From assembly GCA_026826555.1 (NCBI GenBank), contig JAKSZT010054308.1:1042174-1106173 (forward strand): a stretch of DNA of 64,000 nt. The letters run 5' to 3'. Below, piece by piece: positions 10,801-22,335 of the stretch (its first letter is position 1; each line of letters starts with the position of its first letter). This stretch comes from Tolypeutes matacus. Lineage: Eukaryota > Chordata > Mammalia > Cingulata > Chlamyphoridae. The translations under genes and the position numbers were made by a program. Under the pieces are notes generated by a model. That model ran no database searches, had not been told where the DNA came from, and saw nothing but the letters and a program-made list of their open reading frames with translations.

Positions 10801-13800
10801 GTTAGGTTGGTACTGATATTGAGATGGAGAGAAGAGAGGCAGACAGCCCAGAAGCATATACCAAGTAATGGCAAATCCATCTAAGGTGGGCCACTGCATA
10901 CAGCTGTGCAGGTTGAGGGCAAGCAGGGACCAAAATCCAGCTCCACACATTAAACCGTGAACGCCCCTAGAGGAAAGGACTCCTTTTATTGATGTATACA
11001 AATAGGCTATCTGGGCTAGCGGTGGCCCTTCCTGAGACTTAAAATTCAGTGTGATTGTTTCTGATGGGACGTTAGATAGAGACTAACTCTAAATGTCTTA
11101 TCTGCAAGCTATGAAAACATCTTTCTACACTTCTTTGAAGTCAGGGTGTCCTTATTAAAAGACCACAGCGGCGGCAGATGTGGCTCAAATGGTTGGGCAC
11201 CCGCCTGCCATATGGAGGGACCTGGGTTCAATACTCAGGACCTCCCTGTAAAATTAGAAAAATATATGGAAGGCGCGCATGCCACCAGGCCCCACCAAGC
11301 CACACAGGAAGATGATGACATAGCAGGGGGGAGACGCAGGGGACAGCCAGGACAAGACGCGCTGAAAAACAGGGGCTGAGGTGGCACAGGCGGCAGAACG
11401 CTTCTCTCCCACATTGGAGATCCCCGGGATTGAATCCTGGTGAGGACGGGAGGAGAGGGATGGGAGGAAAAGGCAAGAAACAGACACGGGGGGTTGCCCA
11501 GCGAATGGACACAAGACAGTAAAGGGGGGGGGGCGGTTTAAAATGAATAAAGTAGGGGACGGATGTGGCTCAAATGGTTGGGCGTCCGTCTGCCATATGG
11601 AGGGACCTGGGTTTGATCCCCCGGACCTCCCGGTAAAATAAAAATAAATAAATAAAAATAAATTTTAAAATTAAAAAAAAATAAAATAAAATAAAAAAAT
11701 AAAATAAAATGAATAAAGTAAATAAATAAATAAATCTTAAAAAAAAAAAAAAAAAAAGGATCACAGGCCTTGGATTAGAAAAATCAAAATATAGTATCTG
11801 CTCTCTCACCCCACCTTCAGGCAGGAAAGATATTCTCCCCATCAAGACAGACAATTTTTCAATCCAGACAAAGAGCAGTTGTCTAACATGAGGGGGAGCA
11901 AGCTCAGGTTGTGACCGCATTGGGAGCCAGGGCCCGAGCCCCTGAGCCGTGGGAGGGAATTACATACAGAAGGCACAATTCTTCCATTACCGTCTGCACA
12001 ATCTTGCATGCATACTACTTCCACTCCTATCTTCTCAGTAGAGTCTTGGCCTCCACCACGTCAATGTTACCTTTAAGGGGTTCACATTTTGAGGACATGC
12101 ACAGGGAGAAGTACTACTCCTTTAGCTATGTCTTAAATAAGACCCGTCTAAGGTGGAGTGAGAAATCAACGTGGTCATACTTGAAGTCCCTCTCATATGG
12201 TGAGCACCCAATAAATGTTAGCTCCCTTCCTCTTTCCATCAACAGTTCAGTTCCTGCCCCCAAGAGAAAAGAAATCCACGTGTCCTCAGGACCGCTTACT
12301 TATACCCAATGTCGCATGAGCCAAATCTGTCACGGACGAAGGACTGGATATCTCGGACCAGCAGGCGACACTCCTCTGACAAGTTGCAGGTTCTCCCAGC
12401 AGTATGGATGATGATGACATACTTAGCTGGGAGCTTCATCTCGGGGCAGCGGCTCTCCCCGGCCTCCCAAGCAGACCGTGGGACAACGCCAGGGCAAGCT
12501 GCGGGGGGTAAAACCATGGACGTGGGAAATGCGTTTTGCCCACCCACCTATCAGCCACCTCACTCCTGAAGGCCGACATAATCCTCAGCATCCTCTGACA
12601 TCCCACAACCCTCCAGGAGCCCTAACCCGACCCAGCAGTGCCCAGAAGCTCCCGGATTGGCCCACCTGGCAATGGGTATGTTGGCACCAAGTGATTGGAG
12701 TCAAGGGCAGGAACCAAAGAGCTACAGATTCTGACAACAACCAACAGAACCCAAAGGACAGGAGAGTGTGGATCCCGAGGGGACATGGATATTTTATTCC
12801 AAGGACAAAGTGTACTTGTTTATCTGCACCATTTTTATCAAATGTATATATGTATGCGTGCATGTGTGGCAGGGCCTTTTGGGGAAAACCAGCTGAATTT
12901 TCGTCTGAAATCACGACTCTAAGAGTCATTTGTAATCCATAAATCTCTCTGTCAGCATAAGAGATCACTAATATTGACAGAGGGCACCATTCCAAAGGCA
13001 GAGATCAAATGTATTCAGATGGAATATAATAGATTAAAAAATAAAAAACGTTAGGATCAAGAAAAGGTGGAAAGTGCTTATTAATTTTACTGTTTTTGAT
13101 ATTGCTGCTCATTAACCCCAAAACAGTATCTAGCTCTGCACTTGAGTCTATCAGTGTGGTTCTAGTTTTTATACTCAAAAAGCTGTGTGTCGATGGAATA
13201 TTATGCAGTTGTAAGAAGAAATGAAGTCGTAAAGCATACGGCAACATGGATGAACCTGGAGGACATTATGTTGAGTGAAGCAAGCCACACACAAAAGGAC
13301 AAATACTGTATGAATGCGTTACTATGAACCAAATATATTGTGTAACATATTGTTTGATTCAAAAAAAAAATTTATATGTATCCATTACATTTAATTGAGA
13401 AATGTATATATTTATTCAAAAAAAAAAGCTGTGTGTGTGTGTTGCACATTTGTGTGTACACACACCTATATATAAACATGTGTATAAATGTCTCCTCTCC
13501 CTTTTTGTGCTTTTTAAATTCTCCATAGCACTTTTCACCTTATAACCTACCAAATATTTTACTTATTTGCTTATTGTCTTTCGCTGCCCTCTGGACTGAA
13601 ACTTCATGAGGGCAGGAGTTCTGTGTGGTTTGTTCCTTGCTATATTTTCACTACCTAGTAGGTGCTCAATAAATAATTCTTAAATGATTGAAGAAATGAT
13701 AGTATAAGATAGTGATTTCAGTGGTAGATGAGGATTGTGGTTAATCATATAAATACAAGAATTTTCCTCCATTACAAGGTGTTAAGAATATGATGATTCA

Positions 13801-16800
13801 TGGGAAAAATACAACTAATGTAACTGATAGACTATAGTTAACAATATAATAATATTTTTGTATCAAATGCTAAAGGTAAAAAAAAAAGAATATGGGATTT
13901 CATTTTATGAGATGTGAATATGATCAAGAAATTTTTTTTCAGTTTCTTGGTTAGCAGAACTTGGTCATGTCATTTGACCAATCTGTGCTCATTTATTTGT
14001 CTTTTGAAATGCTAAAGAAACAATTGAGTTTGTTACTAGGATTGAATAAGGAAAATGTGCCTTGACAGGATTTTCTTAAAGTAAGGCTTCCATGATTTGC
14101 TAAGCTTCCTTTTGTCTGCTATTTTATATTTTGAAGTTGAAATAAAGTTTTAAAAAAAAAGTATGCATGTGTACATATATTACACCAGGGATAACACCTT
14201 GACTCTAGCCTTCTAGGAATCTGAGGGACCAAGAGGGGTCCTGGAGGGCCCCTGTCCAGGTTTGCCGACCCTAAAGGTTAGAAGGTTGGTCGGCATGTCC
14301 CCTGTCAGAGGAATCCAGTGAGAGTCCAACCAGAAAGCTCACTCCCAAAGGCCTTCGGAGTTAGGGGGATCGAGTCTGGAGGGCGGGCCAGGTGGGGGCG
14401 AAGGTCTCACCTTTCTTTGGGGTTCCCTTCTGTGGAGGCACCAGGCAGTTCTCACCTTTCACAAGAAGCGGCTGATCATACCTGGGCGACAGGTGGCCCT
14501 TCTGGACAGCGTGGGAGATCAGGCCCTCCATGGCTGACAGGGCGGCAGGGCTGGGGCTGTGGCCTGGCAGAGAGCACAGGCTGTGAGAGAGCACAGGCTG
14601 TGAGAGCTCCAGGGGAGCTGTGGGGGAGGATGAGATGCCCTGCCAGCCCTGGCACGGCCGTGGAAGGGGAAGAAAGAGGAGCAGGCTCATTCCCCAGGTC
14701 GGAAAGCCTGGAGGTCAAGGATCCACCTGGACCAGTAACTGCCCAAGATCTCACTCATCCTTTCCCTCTCTCTGGGGCAGAGCTGAGGGGCAGCACCACG
14801 CTATGGAGTGCGCACCTGGCCGGCTCAGGGTTTCCTGCTGCCGGAGGCCCCCCGCTTCGCTCTTCCAGGCATGTGCTGGGTTCTTTACCTGCATTAACTC
14901 ATTTATTTGTTTGTTTGTTTGTTTGTTTTTTACCGGGAGGTCCCGGGGATCGAACCCGGGTCCCTCCATATGGGAGACGGACGCCCAACCAGTTGAGCCA
15001 TATCCGACCCGTGCATTAACTCATTTAATGCTCACCACAGACCTCTGCAGTAGATGCTATTATTTGCCCCGTTATTCACAAAGAGGGCTTGAGGCGCCAA
15101 GAAGTTAAGTACTTGCTCAAGATCCCACAGCTAACAAGTAGAGGCAGGGATCACAATGAGTGGCCATGAAAACTAAGCCAGGCTGACCACAAGGAGTCCT
15201 CTGGTATGCTGGAAAACACCGCTGCAGTGGAACTAGGAGACAGGGACTCGTGTTCTGATTCCTCTCCTTCTAGGCGGGTCACCTTGTGCCATTTGCCCTC
15301 CGAAACTCAGGCTGCACCTGGAAGTGCACAAGAACTGATTGGCTAACTCCTGCCCCCCAGAGGGGCATTAATGGCCCCGTCTAGATCCCTGTCTCGGCTC
15401 TCTCCAATGGTATCGAGAGAAGAAAACGAGGAACCAGATGTGCAAGAGCTTTGTCAACAGTGCTGGGTGCACAGATTCGATGGAATGGCCTGTGAGCAGG
15501 TATGTTAGGATTCAGAGGGGGGATAGAGCAGAAGCAGAAGGGCCTTCAGAGACTGGAGGCCTCTGAGTGGTTGAAAAAAAAACGGTATAGGCCAGAAGAA
15601 GAGGAGCCTGCAGCAGAGGCGGAGAAGGAAGCCGAGAAGTAGAAGGACCATCAGAATGTGGCATGTTGCAAGAGAAAGGGAGATTCCGAGAGAGAGTGGA
15701 TCACCAGGCAACTACAGGAAAGGCTGAGAAGACAGCAGAGTGGTGAAAGGAGAGGGCAGGACAAAGAATGTAGATGACTCTTCTTCGGAGAAGGGTCAAC
15801 TGGAGATGACTGTTACCTTCCTTGGGGCCGAAAAAGGCAAAGCCCAGGGAGCTGTTGTTGTAGCCGAGAGTGTGCCGGCCTTGGAGGTCCCAGCCAACAC
15901 CTTCGTACACGCCGCCGTCATCCCCAACCAGGAAGCTGCCAGTCAAGGAAATGCAGGTTTCACGGCTGCCTTGCGGCACATCTCCGTGACAGGAAACCAT
16001 TTACCCATTCTAAAAAGGTAGAAGGGCTAAGCCATATTCACAAAAAGGAATTTGCATGGGCTCTTCCCAAACAATGGATAGAGTAAGTCATTTATGCTAG
16101 TCGTTAGAATTCAGAAGCACCAACTCCCAAGCACTTGACCTCCCTCCCTAGTTCAGAAGCTTGGGTTTTACATAAATCACTCTGCAGTCTTGGAAGAAGT
16201 CCTGGCACCTCTACAGTAACTAACACAGACCCAACCATGTAATGTAAGATTCTTCTCCACCTCCACCTTCCATGGCTCCCCTCCCTCTTCTAAAACGCAT
16301 GCTGCCTGTGTAATCCCCACACATGTTGTTCATTTGATTTCTCCCTGCCAAGGTCACTGACTTAAGTAGGCTTCCCGTGAAGTAACACCTGAGACAAGGA
16401 CCTGGATGCAGGCAGCTTATTTGGGAGGGGATCCCAGGAGCCAGAGGGAGGGAGCAAAGAGTCGGAACAAAAGGAGGAAACACAGGAAAGCATGCAGAAT
16501 TGGGCTGGCTTTACCATAAGGTGGGAACCGGAGGCTCAGTCCCCCCAGCGATCCTCCCAAGAACCATGCACTTTAGAACTGTGTCTCAGGAGCGTAAGGA
16601 ATTTATACGCCAACTCCAGCACCCTAGGAGACATTAACTCCCCCTCACCATCAGGGTCTTAGGGAAAAGCCCCGAAGCAGAAATGCAGAGAGATGTGGTG
16701 GGCACTGGAGGAGGGAAACCATCAGCACGCACAGGAGCTGTCCACTGTTCAGCCGAGGTGTAGGGTCTACGGCAGTGACCACTGGGAATACAGATGGCAA

Positions 16801-18463
16801 ATCGCCTCCCCAAGCCCCATCTGCGTGGTGGGGTGGAACACGCGACCGGGCATCCAGACAGTTCTGAGCCAGTTTGAGGCACGCTTCGCAGCTGTGTGAT
16901 TCTGAGGACCTCAAACACCCCCCTCCCCTTCAGTCCTCTCACCTGCCGCAGGGAGATAGTTAAGCTGGTCCTGCCAACCACACAGCGTTCTCGGGGAGCA
17001 AATGTAGAAGAGTATATGAAGTCATCTGTAACCTGTGAGGTGCTGTGAGAACCAGGTGTGGAAGAGGGTAGACTTGTATTTTTCACTTAACCTTCCTTAC
17101 TTGCTTTCGAGAGATCTCAAAGACAGGGACCTCATAGAAAATTCTGGAGGATTTGGAATTTCGTGGGTTTTTTAAAAAATATTTTATTCACTATAAAACC
17201 ATTAAACCCACAACTCAGAAAATGAGGAAAGCAGATGGGAAGGGATGGGAGAAGCACCCGAGGAGGAGCGGCTTTGACCACAGCCTCCAGCCAGCCCCAG
17301 CCTCTTACTTGTAGGCCACGTCGCACCAGCCGTTGCTGTGGACGTGATGGGCCTGCAGTTCCCGCAGCCTCCGGCTGCAGGCGGCCTGGCTGTGACATTC
17401 CAGTCCAGGGACGTGGTGTGCAATGAGGAAGTCCACTGGCGCGGTCAGCTGCGTGCTGCAGCCAATAGCTCCCGCTCCCCACTCCTTGCGAGAGACCGCG
17501 GTGGAGACACCTGTGGGGAGCCACGGGACGCCCTCTTGCGCACCCTGCCCCATCGCTGCCATGTTCCCATCTATTTGGGGCTGTGCCCACCCATGATGGG
17601 GAAAGAGCCCTGAGGGGACTTCAGCAGGCACACCCACCCCGTCTCACCCCCACAGCCCACTTCTCCTACACTCACCCCTGCACAGAGTCTGCACCCAGCC
17701 AGAGGAGCCTAGGTGCTTTGCTCCCCCATCTCCCCGGCAGCTCCTGCCCTGCTCTGCTCCAGCACCCCCATCTCACTTTAGGAGGCATCTCCACCTCACC
17801 AACTCCTCCCTGGGGGAGGCCCTGTGCAGCCTTCTCTCAATTTACCCTCAGCACTACTGTCCTCAATGTCCCCTGTGCTCACTGACAATGTGTGGAGAAG
17901 AGGTTAGAAAAAGCTGCCTGAATCAACTCAGTTACGCCAGGATTTATTTGGGGCACATCTGCTGTGCCCATGCTCCTGTGTGGAGGACTGTAAGGGATGG
18001 TGTAGACTGCCATCCCTGGCCCCAAAGGAACTTTATCCTATTTACAAACACAAACCCAAGTCATAGGATAGAATATGATTGACAAATAGAACCGTCACTC
18101 CTATTTATTTGCTCTTACTGCTTAAGCACTAAATCCTTCACATACATTTTCCATTTAATCCTCACAATAAGTTGAGGAGATCATAAAACACCTCAATTTT
18201 CAGGTGGGGAGATGAAGGTTTCAAGGAACTGAATAACTTGTTTAAAATCATTGCTAGAGGCAAGACAGGGATTTGAACCCAGATCCTTAGACTCAAGTGT
18301 TTTAAAGGCAAAGCTACTGTCTCCCTAAAGGAGGGTGAGCATTTAAAGAAATTCTGTTATGAAACTGAAGGATCGCTCTGCTCAGCTGCTGTCACCCAGT
18401 GAAAGAAAACTCACCCCGGACCCCAAGTCCCAGAGCAGAGAAGACAAGAAGCCACGGCAGCAT
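6880..18463 (-). CDS. PGLYRP4: PGLYRP4, peptidoglycan recognition protein 4 (secreted, two PGRP domains)
   Basis: Seven coding exons in transcript order: 18463-18415, 17510-17309, 15935-15817, 14563-14411, 12498-12300, 8338-8220, 7058-6880. All have GT/AG borders, and the junction phases agree to give 1,020 nt, 339 residues plus TGA. Residues 1-17 form a signal peptide (MLPWLLVFSALGLG). PGRP domain 1 is about 18-174 and domain 2 about 176-339, ending WPHFKH like the human protein. Exon 4 carries the SPSPAALSAMEGL block, which fits PGLYRP4 rather than PGLYRP3. The family is secreted, binds peptidoglycan and kills or inhibits bacteria on skin and mucosa; it is not expected to be an amidase. The exon with the ATG begins at 18510 after ttgcag, so an upstream non-coding exon should exist. 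Human PGLYRP4 has 373 residues; the roughly 34 missing residues correspond to the linker exon after the signal peptide. In domain 2, Q314 and S322 occupy the His and Cys zinc-ligand positions of amidase PGRPs. Confidence 0.95.
7342..7493 (+). repeat. MER5A-type hAT-Charlie fragment
   Basis: The sequence ggtggttctcaaccagctgc, then ggcatttgacaatgtttgg, ggttgtcaccc and gaattatcctgcccaaaatg matches the order of the MER5A non-autonomous DNA transposon. It lies in the last intron of PGLYRP4. Confidence 0.7.
7725..7800. repeat. T/C-rich low-complexity tract
   Basis: About 75 bases of T with scattered C and G (tttcttttt units). It is intronic in PGLYRP4, with no sign of coding. Confidence 0.9.
8412..8452. 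repeat. (ATTC)n/(ACTC)n short tandem repeat
   Basis: A run of cattcactcactcactcatt followed by cattcattcattc. It adjoins L2-like sequence that continues to about 8560, just outside PGLYRP4 exon 6. Confidence 0.8.
8830..9074 (+). repeat. L2 LINE fragment
   Basis: A pyrimidine-rich stretch containing ggttcctcaggactctgccc, a characteristic L2 block, ending where an MLT1A LTR begins. It lies in PGLYRP4 intron 5. Confidence 0.45.
9075..9542 (+). mobile_element. MLT1A-type MaLR solo LTR
   Basis: Contains in order gttgaagtcctaaccc, ttatttggaaatagggtc, ctggtgtccttataagaag, gatttcagaggaatgtg, accttgattttggacttcc, aagccacctggtttgctg and cggcagcctgaggaaattga, the diagnostic blocks of an MLT1A LTR. It is a solo LTR in PGLYRP4 intron 5. 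Confidence 0.75.
9560..10470 (+). repeat. L2-like LINE fragments
   Basis: Contains ctttaggacccagctagtgt followed by a gaaagagcttccttcacacc block, and later agaatataagcaccagaagg and tggctggcacagaggaggcc. These are successive blocks of the L2 3' region, interrupted by unassigned sequence at about 9900-10030. Intronic. Confidence 0.45.
11167..11759 (+). mobile_element. long composite tRNA-derived SINE with a nested SINE
   Basis: The outer element starts gcagatgtggctcaaatgg and extends about 370 bp through a second tRNA-like segment (about 11380-11445, gggattgaatcctgg) before an A/T-rich tail. A second short SINE occupies 11555-11705 within that tail, bounded by a 15-bp duplication at 11540-11554 and 11706-11720. 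It lies in PGLYRP4 intron 5. Confidence 0.85.
11555..11705 (+). mobile_element. nested short DAS-type SINE
   Basis: Starts ggggacggatgtggctcaaa, has the B-box-like gggtttgatccc and ends in an A-rich tail with taaa/taaaa units. The flanking duplication aaaatgaataaagta is perfect on both sides. Confidence 0.9.
13185..13880 (+). repeat. L1 3'-end fragments
   Basis: Contains ggaatattatgcagttgtaa, gcaacatggatgaacctgga and ggacattatgttgagtgaag, then later tatagttaacaatataataa. These are typical blocks of mammalian L1 3' regions. PGLYRP4 intron 4. Confidence 0.6.
13890..14160 (+). repeat. poly(A)-ended fragment, possible retrocopied 3' end
   Basis: An AT-rich stretch ends with aataaa shortly before a run of nine A. 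This looks like the 3' end of a retroposed transcript or of an L1. No coding part is visible and the source is not recognised. Confidence 0.35.
14906..15012 (-). mobile_element. tRNA-derived SINE (DAS type), short form
   Basis: On the plus strand it reads as a (tttg)n/T-rich tail followed by accgggaggtcccggggatc and ends gccatatccgacccg. The 15-bp target duplication gcattaactcattta is perfect at 14891-14905 and 15013-15027. It interrupts a MIR, whose remainder follows to about 15145. Confidence 0.9.
15013..15145 (-). repeat. MIR SINE fragment
   Basis: The plus strand shows the reverse-complement MIR layout: cattaactcatttaatgctc, attatttgccccgttattc, gaagttaagtacttgctcaa, gatcccacagctaacaagta. 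It was interrupted on its left by the young SINE at 14906-15012. Confidence 0.75.
18110..18310 (-). repeat. MIR SINE fragment
   Basis: The reverse-complement MIR order is visible: ccatttaatcctcacaataa, aggtggggagatgaagg, caagacagggatttgaaccc. It lies between the first two coding exons of PGLYRP4, close to where the human linker exon would be expected. Confidence 0.7.
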
Positions 18464-18510
18464 CCTCACGCGGTCCCAGAACCCCGGCGATGAGAGTTGT
18501 GCACGGAGCC
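18464..18510 (-). other. PGLYRP4: PGLYRP4 5' UTR part of the ATG exon
   Basis: On the minus strand tctcttgcag immediately precedes 18510, a good splice acceptor, followed by 47 bases before the ATG at 18463. This implies at least one further non-coding exon to the right, probably near the GC-rich block at 18860-19970. Confidence 0.6.
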
Positions 18511-18859
18511 CTGCAAGAGACACTGAAGATCAACACGACTGTCCTCACTCTTCGATTGGGGCACCCACCCCACAGCGCTGTGTCCTGTAGCCCACCAGGG
18601 TTTCAGGAATCTCCGGAGGGCCAGGGCTTGAGCAGGCATCTCAGGTTACCTGGCACCCATCAGGCGCTCATTGAATGGGTAAACGCCACTATCCTTTTAC
18701 CTGGGCAACTGGACTTCATTGAGGACCGACTATTTGTGCATCCTGGGTAGACACACGTGCAATCAGATCTAATCTTCACTTTAATCCCGTAAAATAGGAT
18801 TCTTAACACCCACCTTTATAGACGATCCAGAAAAGGTAGAACCAAGAAATACAAAGGCA

Positions 18860-19970
18860 TATGGAAGAAACTAGTGCTGAGAATTCCTTCCCGGTTGGGG
18901 TTGGGACAAAGGGAGTAAAGGAGAGACACAGGGGTGTCCCAGCTCTAGGGCAGAGGAAATCTCACGCTCTGAACACACCCTGCAGTAGAGTCCAGTCCCA
19001 GAGACGGGAGCGAGCTTCTCAGGAAGAAACACTCACACTCGAACGCAGAGACACCCCTGGGTCCTGCGCTGCCCCAGCCCCACAGGTCGGGGGCAGCCGC
19101 TCACCCCTCACTGGCTGGTCCTCCGGGCCCCGCCTCCTTCTCCAACAGGCGCCTTCGCTCCCCCTCGCACTAGGGGGCACTCCCGGCCTGGGAATAGTTG
19201 CTCGCGGGCTCTGGCTTCCAGGAGAGAAGAGGAAAGCTCAGATCCCTCCAGAGGGGGGGTGGGGGGCCGAGTTCCCAGGCTCCAAGCCGGCTCCTCAGCC
19301 CCACGAGGAACTGAGAGCAGACTCGGGCGGAGGCACAGGGCGCCCCGCCCTGTGGACGAGCGCAGGTGCCTCCTCCCTGGGAAAGGACGGGATTGCCCAA
19401 CACGCCGGCTCCTTCCTCGTCCCGGCCCTCCCAGGCCAGAGCAATCTGGAGGGGCAGGTGGACTCTCGGGGCCGTATCCCCGCATCTGGGGACGTTGCTA
19501 CCAGGGAGACAAATGTGCTGCAGGAGTGCAGAGGCTGTGGAGCGAGGTCACTCATCAACACCCCCACCCAACTCCCAGCTCCTTCCGAGGTCCACAGCAG
19601 AAGCCCGAGGGAGGGCGAGGCACAGAAAGGTGCATCCCAAGAGGCAGCTCAGCGCCCCATTCGGACGCTGTAGCCCGCACGTCCCTCACCCTCCTCCCAC
19701 ACCCCACCCCCAGCATCACAACGCCACCCACCTAAGGAAGCCCCCACAAACCAAGACCCCCAGCTCCTGGCCCCCTCCGGGCTCCAGGCTGTATTGCAGA
19801 GAACACCACACCTTGTTCCACAACCTGCAGCTCCCGGAACCCTCGAATCCTCACTGAGGAAACTCGACAGGACACTTTCCAAGAATGCAATAGAGTGTCT
19901 CCAGGGGCACAGCAAGGCCTCTTCCCTTGCAGCAGGAAATGGACTTTCTGAGGAAATGCCCCAAACCAAG
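18860..19970. promoter_or_regulatory. GC-rich block upstream of PGLYRP4 (candidate promoter region)
   Basis: The base composition rises sharply here compared with the flanks, and CpG is locally frequent (about 19080-19680). Long open frames occur in several frames at once, including 270 codons on the plus strand from 18861. That pattern is expected of GC-rich non-coding DNA and I recognise no protein. Its position just upstream of the PGLYRP4 ATG exon suggests it holds the promoter and first exon. No clear TATA box was identified. Confidence 0.35.
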
Positions 19971-20689
19971 GAAGGCTGCCCTTAGTGGGGCTGCAGCCTC
20001 ACCCTCAGGCCTGAAGTCCCCAGAAAAGCAGTAAAGGCCCCTTGAAGGGACCTTGAATGCCCGTTGCCCCCTCCCCAGCTGGCCTCAATCGGCCCACCCA
20101 GGCCCGGGACTGGGAGGAAGAGCCTTGGGAGAAGTGTGAGGAGAGCCCTGTTTTCTGAGCTTGGTTCTGGGGTGAGGGGGAAAGTGGGGCCAGACCCAGA
20201 GACACAGAAGAAGGCGATCAAGAGCTGCAGCCTGTGGACCAGTCCTGGAGGGTCACCACGGGTTTCCCTCAACCGGTGACGTCCTGGAGCTGGTCAGGTG
20301 TGTCCGTGCCTCTGGCTGTCTCCCATCATGACTGGGAGAAAATCCCTTCAAGAGAAGGGCCTGTGGGCTTGGCTTTGGGGACATCAAGTGAGCAAGCTGA
20401 GGAGACCAGGCTGCCCTCTGCAGCCAGGACGGGGGTGGACGCCCCTGGACAGGGTGAGTGGTGGCTGCCTGAAAGAGGAAAGGACGCAGGCAGGGCCTGG
20501 GGCCCCATCCAGAGACCACCAAATTCGTGGGGACTAGCAGGCTAAGGGGCTTCCAGATGAAAACTTCTATTCTGGGAAAGGGCGTTAGGAGTGGGGAAGA
20601 CTATGGCAAGGGTTTTCTCTCTCTCTGGTTCTGTGTATTTAGGACTAAAATCCCAACAGGCCCCGTTGTCAAGCTCACCACCCCATCTC

Positions 20690-20960
20690 CCTTTGTTCAG
20701 CCAGAGAGGCCCCTTCCAAACTCCCAGCCCTGAGTGCCAGGGCCTTCACACCTGCTGCGCTCCTTTTCTGAGTGGCCTCCTCCTCACTCTTCACCTGGTT
20801 CTGGAGCCTCCACTTCAGCCTGTCTTCCCAGAGAGTCCTCTCTTTTCCCTCATGTGACTCCTCCTACGTTGTACTGACAATTATCATCCCCAATAGGGCA
20901 ACTTCCATGTCTGTATTTCGCCCTATGCCTGGCCCAGTGCCTGGCACAGCAGAGCATGTG
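20690..20960 (+). repeat. L2 LINE 3' fragment
   Basis: Contains gccagggccttcacacctgc, ccagagagtcctctcttttc and atgcctggcccagtgcctgg, in the order of the L2 3' end. Confidence 0.55.
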
Positions 20961-21023
20961 AAGAAGAGGTGGAAAGAAGGAATGAAAAAAGGCAGGCGCA
21001 CTTCCAGTAATGATTACCTAAGG

Positions 21024-22335
21024 CAGTGGTTCTCAGAGAGTGATCCGGGGAAAACTGGGGGTCCCCAAGAATAATATAGCCTGGACCACCCCCACTGGAA
21101 GCCTCCCACAAACCAAGAGTCCCCTCACCTTCCCCACTGTGCTGATATTTCCACTGATGACACAAAAACAACGGCAGGTAAAACTGCTGGTGAATCAGCC
21201 TGAATCGAGGCGGTGGCAGAAGCTGTACCAGGGGTCATGGTACTCTTCCCATGCTCTGTCCCCAAAACAATTTCACTGAAGAATATTCTTGATGAAGCAG
21301 TGACAATTGTTCATTTTATTCTATCTCAGTCCTGGTCACTTCAAGGAGAACCTCCTGTGTGATTGAGTTGTGAGCTGAATGAAGTACTTTTTTTTATGGA
21401 ACATATTTTCACTTGAAAGAACAAATAAGAGACAAACAATGGATAGTCAGACTTGGTGGATAGCAGACATTTTCATGAAAGTGAAGGGAGCCATTTACTC
21501 CAGGATAACAACTGACAGGATTTGTTAACATCATAAAATTGGAGCTTTCAAGCAAAAATTAGAATTTTGGAAAATGTATGTCTGCTACCATGAGTTTGAG
21601 AGCTTTTCAACACTTATAAATTTTTCTGATGAGAGATTGGTGGTATTAGTAAAATCAGCTATATTAGCAATTTTTAAAATATATACTGGATAATGAAATG
21701 TTTCAAATTTTCTAAGATCTGTATAACTCAGTGAACCAATATTTTCCAAATGGCCAAACTATAAAGTTGCAAGATTATGTTTCGGTAAAAAAATCCAAGA
21801 AAAGTTCAACATAGACCAATCAATTGAAATGTAGCAGAGTACAAGGAATTCATCAATATGGGTTTAGATTCCACAGTGCAACTAACCTTTAAGAAACTAC
21901 CACTTGTTGTGTTTGTGTGAACTATCAAAGAATACCCAAAATTCTTTTTAAAGGCTATTCATATATGCTCCCCTTTCCAACTACCAGATTTTCTTCATAA
22001 CTTCAACCGAAACAACATATAACAACATATTGAGTGCAGAAGTAGATATAAGAATCCAGCTGTCTTTTAAGCTATATATTAAAGAGATTTGAAAAAATGT
22101 AGAAAGAATGACTTCTCACTACCTTTTTTTTAAAAAATATATGTAGAGAGATTTTTCATTAAAAGATGTGTTAATATGTAAATGGGTTTATCAACGCTAT
22201 TTTAATAAATTAGTTAATATTATAAAATTTTGCCTTAATTTCTAACATGACAAATAGTGATAGATTTAACCCACATTTTTAAAAAAAGCTCTTGAATACG
22301 CAATAATTTCTGAGAGTACAAAGGTGTCTTGAGAA
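21024..22335 (+). pseudogene. fossil hAT-type DNA transposon with transposase remnant
   Basis: The left end reads cagtggttctcagagagtg, a hAT-Charlie-like terminus. Inside, about 21395-22110, the nucleotide sequence keeps recognisable pieces of a hAT transposase coding region, including a C-terminal dimerisation segment around 21960-22010 (ctcccctttccaactaccag). Many frameshifts and stops break it and no long frame survives. The right end lies near the caaaggtgtcttgagaag block. This is an old mammalian family; the exact subfamily is not assigned. Confidence 0.6.

Noticed and set aside
14318..15108. Plus-strand open frames of 233 and 162 codons
   Set aside because: They are the antisense of a PGLYRP4 exon plus intron and SINE sequence, with no coding signature.
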